Source: a virus
DNA: 43,123 bases
Strand: one strand, 5' to 3'
Virus record (IMG/VR): IMGVR_UViG_3300022858_000161
Span: 1 to 43,123 of that record
Shown: positions 1 to 7,450 of the stretch, piece by piece
How the letters are laid out: each line of letters begins with the position of its first letter
How positions within the stretch are numbered: the stretch's first letter is position 1
Program-made: the position numbers and the translations under genes
Notes under the pieces: model-generated
Seen by the model: the letters and a program-made list of their open reading frames with translations, nothing else
The model's database searches: none
What the model was told of the DNA's origin: nothing

Positions 1-65
1 AGTTTAGTCAACTCTATCTTAACCATTTAATGGATGACAAGATGACTGTTAGTTTTAACGAATAG
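1..65 (+). CDS. 3' end of the small protein encoded at 42806-43045 (partial by contig cut)
   Basis: The first 65 bases continue an open frame that ends in TAG at 63-65 and encodes the last 20 or so residues (ending SFNE) of the 79-aa protein at the right end of the window. It is the same gene seen twice because of the terminal overlap, not a second copy. See the entry at 42806 for its description. Confidence 0.85.
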   Translation, partial: FSQLYLNHLMDDKMTVSFNE

Positions 66-143
66 ATTTTTGATATATTGATGGTGAGTAAAAACAATCA
101 TCTTAATTGATGGTTGGCATCTCTTCACTCATCATCAATAATC
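1..143. repeat. terminal direct repeat, left copy
   Basis: Bases 1-143 match 42981-43123 except at one position (A at 127, C at 43107). This is the usual sign of a circular or terminally redundant phage genome assembled past its own start. The repeat covers the last 65 bases of the gene at 42806-43045 and most of the structured element that follows it. It could be a physical terminal redundancy, but 143 bp is more simply an assembly overlap. Confidence 0.9.
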
Positions 144-144
144 A
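71..144 (+). ncRNA. structured intergenic RNA element, copy 1 (asymmetric-loop stem)
   Basis: An outer stem pairs 77-88 with 128-139 (12 bp, one G-U) and extends through 71-74 with 141-144. Inside it, 95-101 pairs with 110-116 (7 bp, one G-U) around an 8-nt loop. The 5' internal strand is a short A-run and the 3' strand is the conserved GGCATCTCTTCACTCATCATC at 116-136. The same strand and architecture recur at 27141-27218. It sits between the packaging genes and the scaffold-capsid genes. Folded by eye; possible roles are RNase III-type processing, a protein-binding site or regulation of the capsid genes. Confidence 0.6.
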
Positions 145-181
145 GGAATTTATCCTGAGTTAGGCGGACATAAGTCCTAAC
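142..181 (+). promoter_or_regulatory. two small hairpins in the leader of the scaffold gene
   Basis: A 6-bp hairpin pairs 142-147 with 153-158 around a 5-nt loop. Next to it a bulged stem pairs 159-164 plus 167-169 with 174-181 around an ATAA loop. The first hairpin competes for bases 142-144 with the outer stem of the preceding element, so the leader may switch between forms. No T-run follows, so these are not ordinary terminators. Confidence 0.4.
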
Positions 182-203
182 CCTAATAAATTAAAGTAAA
201 AAA

Positions 204-1022
204 ATGTTTGATGAAAACAAAACTGCCCCTGATGTTGATAAGACATTAGATAACGCAGACACAGGCACTCCACTAGGAGATAACCTTGAATCGGAAGAGG
301 GAGACCCATTATTAGACGAATACAATGGTGGTTCTGACATCGACCCTGATTTCGAGCTAGATGAGGACGACGATGAGAGCGATGATGAAGGAGACGATGA
401 CGATGATAATAAGGATTGGAAAAAAGAAGCCAAGACTTTGAAAAAGCGTTATGGTAATTCTACAAAGGAAGCACAACGACTTGTTCGAAAGACTAAAGTC
501 CTTGAAAAACATGCTAAAGATGTAGCTCCTATTATCAAAGCAATCAAAGATAATCCTAGTTTAGCAAAGGAAATTGGCAAGGTTCTGAATACTAAGCCAA
601 CAACCGAGACTACTGAGGGTATCTCAGACGAACGAATTGATAAAATCGAAGCAGAACTTAATGCTCAAAAACGAGAAGGGTTTAAATCCTTTGAGAACAG
701 CCACTCTGATGTAAAGTTTACTGCACCTATTAGAGCCAAGATTGGTAGATATGCCAAAATCTATTTAGATGAAGGTATGAGCCAAGCAGAAGCACTAGAG
801 GAAGCATTAAAGGACACTAAGAGGAGACTAGGTATTAAGGGAAGTAAAGATTCTATTCAAGACGATCAGCGAGGGGTATCAGTAGGTAGTAATAATGCTG
901 GTCAGACAGCCGGTGTAACCCAAGAGAAAGGTTCAGTTTCTGATAGAGAGTTGCAAGAAACTTTCAATAAAGCTGGTAAACCTCATCTCGGACCACTAGG
1001 AAAGAAGTCCAACAAAAAATAA
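204..1022 (+). CDS. putative capsid scaffolding protein
   Basis: A 272-aa protein with a very acidic N-terminal third (runs of Asp and Glu around residues 48-70), followed by charged, helix-forming sequence rich in Lys, Glu and Ala. It lies between portal/accessory genes (across the genome junction) and the major capsid gene, which is the normal place for a scaffold. Acidic, helical, low-complexity composition fits phage scaffolds, which fill the procapsid and leave before packaging. No protease motif was seen. The ATG follows an A-rich leader with no SD. Assignment rests on position and composition, not on a recognised domain. Confidence 0.6.
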   Translation: MFDENKTAPDVDKTLDNADTGTPLGDNLESEEGDPLLDEYNGGSDIDPDFELDEDDDESDDEGDDDDDNKDWKKEAKTLKKRYGNSTKEAQRLVRKTKVLEKHAKDVAPIIKAIKDNPSLAKEIGKVLNTKPTTETTEGISDERIDKIEAELNAQKREGFKSFENSHSDVKFTAPIRAKIGRYAKIYLDEGMSQAEALEEALKDTKRRLGIKGSKDSIQDDQRGVSVGSNNAGQTAGVTQEKGSVSDRELQETFNKAGKPHLGPLGKKSNKK

Positions 1023-1044
1023 TCCACTCAACTTAAAATCTGAT

Positions 1045-1473
1045 ATGCTTATATACAGAAAAGCTAAAGGTGATCAAGACATCGCATTATTAGAGTATGA
1101 ATTAGCTGCTGATGTAGCTGCTGAAAGACATACTGCCTATACTGACAATGGTGTTGGTTACTTAGTACCAGCTAACATTCCTGCAACTTTAACTGGAAGG
1201 CAAATATTAATTGCTCAAGAAGATAAAGAAGAAGAAAAAACAGCTGGACAAAAGGCATTATTCTTTGACGCTAATGACTACGAGTTCGAAGCTGATACTA
1301 ATGCTGATACTGCTGTAACTCAAAGATTCCATAGATATAATCTTTCTGACGAAAGAACTATTGATATTGCATCTGGTGAAGATACAGATGGTGCTGCTAT
1401 GGTAAAAGAAATTATAGGGGCTGCCTCAGACCGAAAAGTAAGAGTGGTAATCAATTCATACGAAACAAACTAG
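1045..1473 (+). CDS. putative head decoration or minor capsid protein
   Basis: A 142-aa protein directly upstream of the major capsid gene, with only 3 bases between them. It is rich in Ala, Asp and Thr and predicted beta-rich, without membrane segments or catalytic motifs. Small proteins in this slot in tailed phages are often capsid-stabilising decoration proteins, and that is the basis of the call. The ATG at 1045 follows an AT-rich leader. It could equally be another small virion protein. Confidence 0.45.
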   Translation: MLIYRKAKGDQDIALLEYELAADVAAERHTAYTDNGVGYLVPANIPATLTGRQILIAQEDKEEEKTAGQKALFFDANDYEFEADTNADTAVTQRFHRYNLSDERTIDIASGEDTDGAAMVKEIIGAASDRKVRVVINSYETN

Positions 1474-1476
1474 ACT

Positions 1477-2469
1477 ATGTTATCCATAAATAATTTTAAA
1501 GACCTTACTAAGGTTGATAATCTTTTACGAGAATGTTGGAGTGAAGCTGAAACTTATGCTTTAGACAACAGCGTTTTTGGAGATGTTTATAGTGTTGGTA
1601 CTGATGATAAAGAAATTACTACTGATAGTGGTATTTCAGGTGTAGAAAAAATCGAGGAAATCGCAGAAGGCGCTCAATTCCCTGATCTAAACTCATCTGA
1701 GCTTTATAATGTCCAATACGAACAAAAGAACAATGGTGGAATGATCAGAGTTACTGATAGAATGATGCGTTTTGAGCAATATGGTAAAATGGCTTCATTG
1801 CCATCTGACCTTATTAAGAAAACTTATAAGAAATTACAGTTAGATTTAGCTGATGTTCTTATTAATGGGTTTTCTGCTGCTGCTTATAATCGCCGTTCTG
1901 ATGGTAAAACTATTACACCTAATTCTCCTGATGGAGTTGCTATGTTTAACATAGCACATCCTTGCGCAAATTCAGCTGGCGATACTTACAATAATATCAT
2001 CACCGATGGTACGACTGTAAATATGGACTTAGATGAAGATTCTTTGAATGCCGTTGAAGAATATATGGCACCAAGAATGCTTGATCATTCTGGTACTCTT
2101 GAAGTACCTGAATTTAAGTATTTAATCGTTCCACGAAGACTAACTTCAACAGCTAGAATTCTCTTGAAATCTACAGGGCGTGTTTCTGCTACATTTAGTT
2201 CTGGCGTTTACAATCCAGTTGAAGATCAATACAAATTGATCGTCTGGGACTGGTTAGACAATGTAACCTATCCTAATTGCTGGTTCGTACTTGACCCTTC
2301 ATTAAATCCTTTGAATTTAATCTGGGCTAAGAAACCTGAGCTAGATCCACAGTATGTTGATTATCACACTAAGAACTTAGAATATACCTCATTCTCATAC
2401 TATGCGTATGGCGATGGTGGTATGACTAAGATCGGCTTAGTAGGTTCTAAAGGTACAAATGTTGCCTAA
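1477..2469 (+). CDS. major capsid protein (HK97-fold type, probable)
   Basis: A 330-aa protein of the length and layout usual for HK97-fold capsid subunits: a helical N-terminal stretch, a central region with an EGAQFP-like segment near residues 65-70 and a long helix around 105-135, and a beta-rich C-terminal half rich in aromatic residues. It follows the scaffold and decoration candidates, as expected. The overall pattern resembles the Mu-gpT-like or P22-like capsid families, but I cannot place it in one by eye. No N-terminal protease-processing region is obvious. It is followed by an intergenic pseudoknot RNA. Confidence 0.7.
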   Translation: MLSINNFKDLTKVDNLLRECWSEAETYALDNSVFGDVYSVGTDDKEITTDSGISGVEKIEEIAEGAQFPDLNSSELYNVQYEQKNNGGMIRVTDRMMRFEQYGKMASLPSDLIKKTYKKLQLDLADVLINGFSAAAYNRRSDGKTITPNSPDGVAMFNIAHPCANSAGDTYNNIITDGTTVNMDLDEDSLNAVEEYMAPRMLDHSGTLEVPEFKYLIVPRRLTSTARILLKSTGRVSATFSSGVYNPVEDQYKLIVWDWLDNVTYPNCWFVLDPSLNPLNLIWAKKPELDPQYVDYHTKNLEYTSFSYYAYGDGGMTKIGLVGSKGTNVA

Positions 2470-2473
2470 ATAC

Positions 2474-2527
2474 TTGAGATTTTATTCTTGATACTAGTCA
2501 ATAAAAGGCTTTCAAGAATAAGCTCAA
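2474..2527 (+). ncRNA. hairpin downstream of the major capsid gene
   Basis: A perfect 9-bp stem pairs 2483-2491 with 2512-2520, and an outer 5-bp stem pairs 2474-2478 with 2523-2527. The loop of about 20 nt contains a short A-run. No T-run follows the 3' side, so termination is not supported. It lies just ahead of the pseudoknot at 2535-2595 and may be part of the same RNA domain. Confidence 0.5.
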
Positions 2528-2534
2528 TGATAAT

Positions 2535-2595
2535 CCTTAAATCTTTTGGGTAGTCAGGTCAGACTCAAACTACCCAAAATGGTCTGACTTTAAGG
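2535..2595 (+). ncRNA. H-type pseudoknot RNA between capsid and glycosyltransferase genes
   Basis: Stem 1 pairs 2544-2554 with 2569-2579 (11 bp, perfect). Its 14-nt loop pairs with downstream sequence: 2558-2564 with 2582-2588 (7 bp perfect, extendable to 10 bp with two G-U pairs), giving an H-type pseudoknot. An outer 7-bp stem, 2535-2541 with 2589-2595, can close the whole domain and partly competes with the extended stem 2. Such stability in an AT-rich intergenic gap is unlikely by chance. It could be a ribosome or RNase barrier, an mRNA 3'-end stabiliser for the capsid transcript, or a ligand-binding leader of the next gene. Confidence 0.65.
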
Positions 2596-2627
2596 AAAGT
2601 TATTTAAAAAATTAAGAATATAAAAAA

Positions 2628-3803
2628 ATGGTTTCTGCGATAATACCTATTTATAAAAACTTTGAGTACACAAAATCACTTGTACAGTATTTGTATAAAC
2701 GAGTTGATGAAATAGTTGTTGTTAATAATAATCCCATTAAGGAAGAGAATGCGTGGCTTAAAAAGTACGAAGTTGTAATAGTAAACAACAAGACTAATGT
2801 TGGTGTAACTAAGGCTTGGAATCAAGGGATTGATAAAGCTAAAGGAGATTATTATTTAATCTTGAATAATGATTTAGAATTTGATGGTGATATAATCAAT
2901 AATTTCTTACGAGGTATGGAACAAGGAATTGGTTGTGTATGTCCATTATTCACTTGTGGTACTGATAGGGAAAGTGTTTATAAACAGAAATTCACCGGCT
3001 TTGCCTTTATGGTAAATAAAGAAGTTGTCAAAAAGATTGGCAAGTTTGATGAATCAATGGAGATTTGGTATTCAGATTGGGATTTCTTTTACAAGATGAA
3101 ACGAGCCAAGATTGGAGTTAATATTATTCCTGATGTAGTTGTTCATCATTTTGAATCACAGACATTAAGTAAAATTAGTGGTAAGAAATTAAACAAACAA
3201 CTTAAAATTGATAAAGCTAAGTTTTTAGATAAATGGGGGTTTTTACCTGATTCAGACGAATTACTAGCTATTTGCATACCTACAGCAACACAGGACTTGC
3301 CCTTAGAGTTCGTACAGAGCCTGCTAGCGCTTAAAAAGCCTAATAAGTGTGTAACCCTATTCATAAGCGATTGTATTACTGATATGGCTCGTAATTTGCT
3401 AGTTGAAAAAGCCTTGAAATTGAAAGCCACAGAGATATTATTCATTGACGCTGATATGGTATTTGATCCTGATTTATATTACAGGCTTAATGCTCATAAC
3501 AAAGATATAGTGTCTGGGTTTGCTTATAATGTAAAACACGAATCATGTGTATTTAAAAAAGTTGGTGATAAGAATATTGCATTAAAACCAAAACAAGGTT
3601 TAAAAAAGATAGACTATACTGGACTTGCCTCAACATTAATAAAGACAGATGTGTTTAAGCTTTTACAAAAACCATACTTTTATATGACAAAAGGTATTTA
3701 CGAAGATAGTAATTTTTATAACGATTTAAAAGATAAGTTTGAAGTTTATTGCGATACCGACCTAGTTGTAGGTCATCTCGCAGAAAGAAAAATAATTAAA
3801 TAA
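2628..3803 (+). CDS. two-domain family 2 glycosyltransferase
   Basis: A 391-aa cytoplasmic protein with two GT-A-like halves. Residues 1-185 show the family 2 pattern: an N-terminal strand of VSAIIPIYKN type, a VVVNNNP nucleotide-sugar loop near residue 30, an NNDLEF metal-binding (DxD-like) motif near 78-83, and WYSDWDFF near 147-154. Residues 210-391 hold a second GT-A-like unit with LFIDADM near 270-276 and a metal motif of the same type. Two catalytic units suggest sequential sugar additions. Its position directly after the capsid gene suggests a virion protein as acceptor, but this is inference. No membrane segment is seen. Confidence 0.8.
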   Translation: MVSAIIPIYKNFEYTKSLVQYLYKRVDEIVVVNNNPIKEENAWLKKYEVVIVNNKTNVGVTKAWNQGIDKAKGDYYLILNNDLEFDGDIINNFLRGMEQGIGCVCPLFTCGTDRESVYKQKFTGFAFMVNKEVVKKIGKFDESMEIWYSDWDFFYKMKRAKIGVNIIPDVVVHHFESQTLSKISGKKLNKQLKIDKAKFLDKWGFLPDSDELLAICIPTATQDLPLEFVQSLLALKKPNKCVTLFISDCITDMARNLLVEKALKLKATEILFIDADMVFDPDLYYRLNAHNKDIVSGFAYNVKHESCVFKKVGDKNIALKPKQGLKKIDYTGLASTLIKTDVFKLLQKPYFYMTKGIYEDSNFYNDLKDKFEVYCDTDLVVGHLAERKIIK

Positions 3804-3812
3804 AAAAATAAT

Positions 3813-4136
3813 ATGTTTTCACAACGAAGTTTAATGGCAGTAACTCATTTGAGAGATGCCGAACAATTAACATTAGTGGCAAATGTTAGACAAGAGATAA
3901 CTGGTCATAGTGATGTTTGTCCAAGAACAAAAGTATTAGAAATCGTAAAACAATTAGCAGACCAAGCTGATATTTATATCGGTATGGTTACAGTTTTAGC
4001 TGATGGTAGTGAGGGTGGTTCACTTTTAATTGATAGAGGTGATAGCCAAGTTTTATCACTTGATAAATCAAGATATACAAGTATATATATTATCTCATCT
4101 GAAAATACTACTGTTTCTGTTAATAGGTGGGTTTAA
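3813..4136 (+). CDS. small virion-region protein of unknown function
   Basis: A 107-aa protein without recognised motifs. The first half is helical and polar, the second half alternates hydrophobic and polar residues as in a beta-sandwich. It sits between the glycosyltransferase and a larger structural candidate, inside the head-tail gene block, so a virion role is plausible. ATG follows an A-rich leader 9 bases after the preceding stop; a second Met occurs at residue 8. Confidence 0.5.
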   Translation: MFSQRSLMAVTHLRDAEQLTLVANVRQEITGHSDVCPRTKVLEIVKQLADQADIYIGMVTVLADGSEGGSLLIDRGDSQVLSLDKSRYTSIYIISSENTTVSVNRWV

Positions 4137-4154
4137 TAATTAAAATATAAAAAT

Positions 4155-5042
4155 ATGAAAAATATAGTTGGTGGAAAAAAAAGCGGAAGTAAGTGGACTG
4201 ACGATGGTACAGATTTAACCCCAAATGGAGCAAGGGGAATAGGTACTGGACATGGATTAACTGAAACTGGTGGGGGAGAAACAGATTGGCATATTAGTTT
4301 AACTTATTTAACTATAGATGGAATTGATTACGCTGACGGTATGTATTTTGCTCCTGGTAGATTTTCTCCAATACAAGAGATAACAGCAACTGATCAAATT
4401 GTAACAGGTGCATTACTTGGAACAGATAGTTATGACTGGGCTACTGCAACTATTACAGGTGGAGCTTATGACGGAGAAAAAATAACTGTTGTCCATAATC
4501 AAGTTAGTTTTATAAATAGTGCTGAATTGGTAACTTATTTGAAAGCACAACTTGGTGCAACATCAGTTATGGTAAGTAATTTTTATAGAAGTGCTAATAT
4601 AGGTGCAAATGGTGCTACAAGTAATTATACTTGGAGTTTGCCTGGTGGTAGTTCTTATGCCACTGGCTCTGATCCTGCTTCTAGTGGGTTTCTTGAATAT
4701 GGAACTGTTGGAATTTTATCGCTTGGAGATGATGAAGTTTATCTCATAAATGATTTAACAACTAATGGAGTTTTAACTGATTTAGATGATGATGAAGAAT
4801 TTTCTTTACCTCCAGGAATTGTAGGAGATGGTCATATTCTAGCTGGTGATAATGAACAAAGTAGTCCATTTACATTTACATCTACTGGTGTGGTTACTTT
4901 AGGAGCTGACGCAACTGCTAATGTTGCCACTACTGATACTGATGGAAATTTATGTATTCATACTGTTGCTGGAATAATGTATGTCAAAAATAGACTTGGT
5001 GGTACTAGAACTATTGGATTAATACTTCATTATGGTTCTTAA
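4155..5042 (+). CDS. putative structural protein, unknown function
   Basis: A 295-aa protein rich in Gly, Thr, Ser and Asp with an all-beta look, typical of virion surface or tail proteins. It has no membrane segment, signal peptide or catalytic motif that I recognise. The N-terminal 40 residues are Gly-rich (GGGETDWH). It lies between the 107-aa protein and the head-tail adaptor candidate. A role as capsid-surface, neck or fibre protein would fit; the sequence does not choose among them. Confidence 0.45.
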   Translation: MKNIVGGKKSGSKWTDDGTDLTPNGARGIGTGHGLTETGGGETDWHISLTYLTIDGIDYADGMYFAPGRFSPIQEITATDQIVTGALLGTDSYDWATATITGGAYDGEKITVVHNQVSFINSAELVTYLKAQLGATSVMVSNFYRSANIGANGATSNYTWSLPGGSSYATGSDPASSGFLEYGTVGILSLGDDEVYLINDLTTNGVLTDLDDDEEFSLPPGIVGDGHILAGDNEQSSPFTFTSTGVVTLGADATANVATTDTDGNLCIHTVAGIMYVKNRLGGTRTIGLILHYGS

Positions 5043-5061
5043 TAAAAAATAATAAAAATAT

Positions 5062-5928
5062 ATGTTATTACCTTATACAGATTTAAAAGCAAGAGCAGAA
5101 GATATGTTAGATGGGGAAACTTTGTCTGATGGATCATTTATTCCAATGGTTAATTTTGCTCAAAAGAGAGTTGAAGAAGAAGCAGATTGGTGGTTTACAG
5201 AAAAGAGATATACTGGTGCTATTGTTGGCGATCAAGCTGAATACGATTATCCAACTGGAACTGATAAGAATGGACTTACTTACGATGATGTAGATAAGTT
5301 TCTTGAAGTTGCAACTAGAGAAACAGCAACAACTGCCAAATTAATATATGACTTTGCAGATTACAGGAATGAGAGTATTTACTATTCAGGTTATAAATAT
5401 TTATTAAGGAGTAGTGAGATTATTCTAAAACCAATACCAGATACAGCTATGACAGGTTGGGAATTTTTAGTTGATTATATTAGAGTTTTACCTGATTTTG
5501 TTCCTGATTATACTACTGGAACAATCACAGTTACTAATGGTTCTGTTGATATAGTTGGAGTTGGTCCAGCGTGGCATTCAGGAATGGAAAATTCATATAT
5601 GCAGATTGGCACAGATACTACTTGGTATAAAATTGCCACAGTTACTGATACTTTAAATATAATATTAGAACAGACTTATAAAGGATTAACCGCAGCTGGA
5701 ACTACTTATATACTTAGTTGTGCATCAGAAATACCTGAAAGATACCACGAGGCTATTTTACAGGGTGCTTGTGCTATTTATAAAGAAAGTCAATCTGAAT
5801 ACCAAGAAGCTATACCTTATTGGAATAACTTTGTTGAACGAATAAGATTGATGAGAAAAGATCAATCCAATAGAGTAGTAGGCCAACAGCGTAGAATAAA
5901 ACCAAGATTAAGAAGATTTATAGTTTAA
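5062..5928 (+). CDS. putative head-tail adaptor (connector) protein
   Basis: A 288-aa protein. The N-terminal 50 residues form helices around a segment of the type DGSFIPMVNFAQKRVEEEADWW, as in podovirus adaptor proteins (P22 gp4 or T7 tail tubular A type) that bind under the portal. The middle is beta-rich and the end is helical (HEAILQGACAIYKE near residues 230-243) with a basic tail. Its position upstream of the large beta-rich tail protein supports this. In the family the protein extends the portal channel and seats the tail hub. Confidence 0.6.
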   Translation: MLLPYTDLKARAEDMLDGETLSDGSFIPMVNFAQKRVEEEADWWFTEKRYTGAIVGDQAEYDYPTGTDKNGLTYDDVDKFLEVATRETATTAKLIYDFADYRNESIYYSGYKYLLRSSEIILKPIPDTAMTGWEFLVDYIRVLPDFVPDYTTGTITVTNGSVDIVGVGPAWHSGMENSYMQIGTDTTWYKIATVTDTLNIILEQTYKGLTAAGTTYILSCASEIPERYHEAILQGACAIYKESQSEYQEAIPYWNNFVERIRLMRKDQSNRVVGQQRRIKPRLRRFIV

Positions 5929-5929
5929 T

Positions 5930-7435
5930 ATGCAAAAGAGAGAAGTATTACCAACTGTACCAAAACAATTTGAGCGACTTGGCTGGGATGGTGGTTTTAA
6001 TTCTAACGATGATTCAACTAAGATATTACAAAATCAGATAACTGGTGATTCACAGAATATAATGTTAGAGAATAATCTATTAAAAAAGGTTACAGGATAT
6101 ACGCAAGAAGGCGTAATATTCCCAGCTGGTGGAACTGCAATTAATGGACTAGATAAGTATTATTCAGAAACAGGTAATAGATATTTAATGACTGTTTCAG
6201 GAGTACAAACATATTATGATATTGGTGCTGGTCATGTTGCCACAGGTGGTGTCTTATCTGGTGAATACAGAATTACATCAGTAACAATGAATAATCTTTG
6301 GATTTTGTGTAATGGAAATGATGTGGCTAGGAAATTTGAGCATGGAGTTGGTACAGGTAATTTAGGAGGAGCGCCACCAGTAGCTTATTTAGTAGAAAAG
6401 TTTGAAGATAGATGTGTAATGGCTAGAACAGATGCTAACCCTAAAAGGTTTTGGTTCTCTAGTCTTAATGATCCTGAAACTTGGGTTGTTGGTGCTGATT
6501 ATTTTGATGTAGATGAAGATATAATTGCAATTTGTCCAACTATAAACTGGTTTGTTATATTTGCTAAAAATTCATTTTACGCTTGGAATGGTGAAGTAGA
6601 TGGTACAACAGCTCAAATAGTAGATCATAAACAAAATGTTGGTTGTGTCGGACCAAATGCGTGTGTTAGCACGAATTATGGAATTGTTTTTGTAGATGAA
6701 GATAATGTTTATTTAACTGATGGCATGGAAGCATTACCTATTGGTGAGAACATCAAAGATATTATTTCAGGAATTGCCTTAAAATCAAATATAGTTGTTA
6801 AGTACAAGGATAATCTTGTTTATATATTTTATACACCAAGTGGCGGTGCTGCTAATAGTGAAATGCTAGTTGGTGAGTTAAATGTAAAAACAAGTAATGT
6901 AAGTATTAGATGGTGGCCACCTATTGAATATCCTGGTAATGTTGCTACATTTTTTTCATATAGTTTTAATGATGATGAGGAATTATACTTTGGAAAACCT
7001 GATGTAGTTGAAATATACAAAGGCTTTGATGGACATGATTTTGATGGAGCAGATATTGATGGTATTGCTGATTTTAAATTATCTGATGTTGATAATGCTC
7101 AATTCAAGAAAAGAGAGAAAAAGATATTTATAGCAGCAGCAGCGGCTTATGTTCCGATTGCATATAATTTACAAGTTGGAATAACTTTTGATGGTGATAC
7201 TGAATTTACTTATGAAGATGTTGTACTTGATCCATCAGTTTGGTATTTTGATTCTGGACTATTTTTTGACGCCGGACTTTTTTTTGACGCTGGATCACTC
7301 ATCTTGGGTAAATATATAAGAACAAGAGGTAAATACAGATGGACACAAATTAGAATAAGAAATGAAAATAAAGATGAACCATTTACAATATACAACCTGG
7401 GAAGAGTATATAGGCCAGTGCCTCGTTTTAAGTAA
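5930..7435 (+). CDS. putative tail hub / tail tubular B-like protein
   Basis: A 501-aa protein, almost all beta structure, with repeated blade-like segments (for example RFWFSSLNDPETW near residues 175-187 and NSFYAWNGEVDG near 213-224). Short-tailed phages place such a beta-propeller-like protein (P22 gp10 or T7 gp12 type) directly after the adaptor, and that order is seen here with a 1-base gap. It would complete the stubby tail and carry the fibres. A near-duplicate dipeptide run FFDAG occurs at residues 440-455. Similarity is by pattern only. Confidence 0.6.
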   Translation: MQKREVLPTVPKQFERLGWDGGFNSNDDSTKILQNQITGDSQNIMLENNLLKKVTGYTQEGVIFPAGGTAINGLDKYYSETGNRYLMTVSGVQTYYDIGAGHVATGGVLSGEYRITSVTMNNLWILCNGNDVARKFEHGVGTGNLGGAPPVAYLVEKFEDRCVMARTDANPKRFWFSSLNDPETWVVGADYFDVDEDIIAICPTINWFVIFAKNSFYAWNGEVDGTTAQIVDHKQNVGCVGPNACVSTNYGIVFVDEDNVYLTDGMEALPIGENIKDIISGIALKSNIVVKYKDNLVYIFYTPSGGAANSEMLVGELNVKTSNVSIRWWPPIEYPGNVATFFSYSFNDDEELYFGKPDVVEIYKGFDGHDFDGADIDGIADFKLSDVDNAQFKKREKKIFIAAAAAYVPIAYNLQVGITFDGDTEFTYEDVVLDPSVWYFDSGLFFDAGLFFDAGSLILGKYIRTRGKYRWTQIRIRNENKDEPFTIYNLGRVYRPVPRFK

Positions 7436-7450
7436 TTAATTTAAAAATAT

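Noticed and set aside
191-433. Open frame on the - strand with Ser-rich translation
   Set aside because: It is the complement of the acidic codons in the scaffold gene. No leader and no neighbours on that strand.
5111-5293. Lys/Leu-rich frame inside the adaptor gene
   Set aside because: Out-of-frame shadow of the 288-aa gene with no leader.
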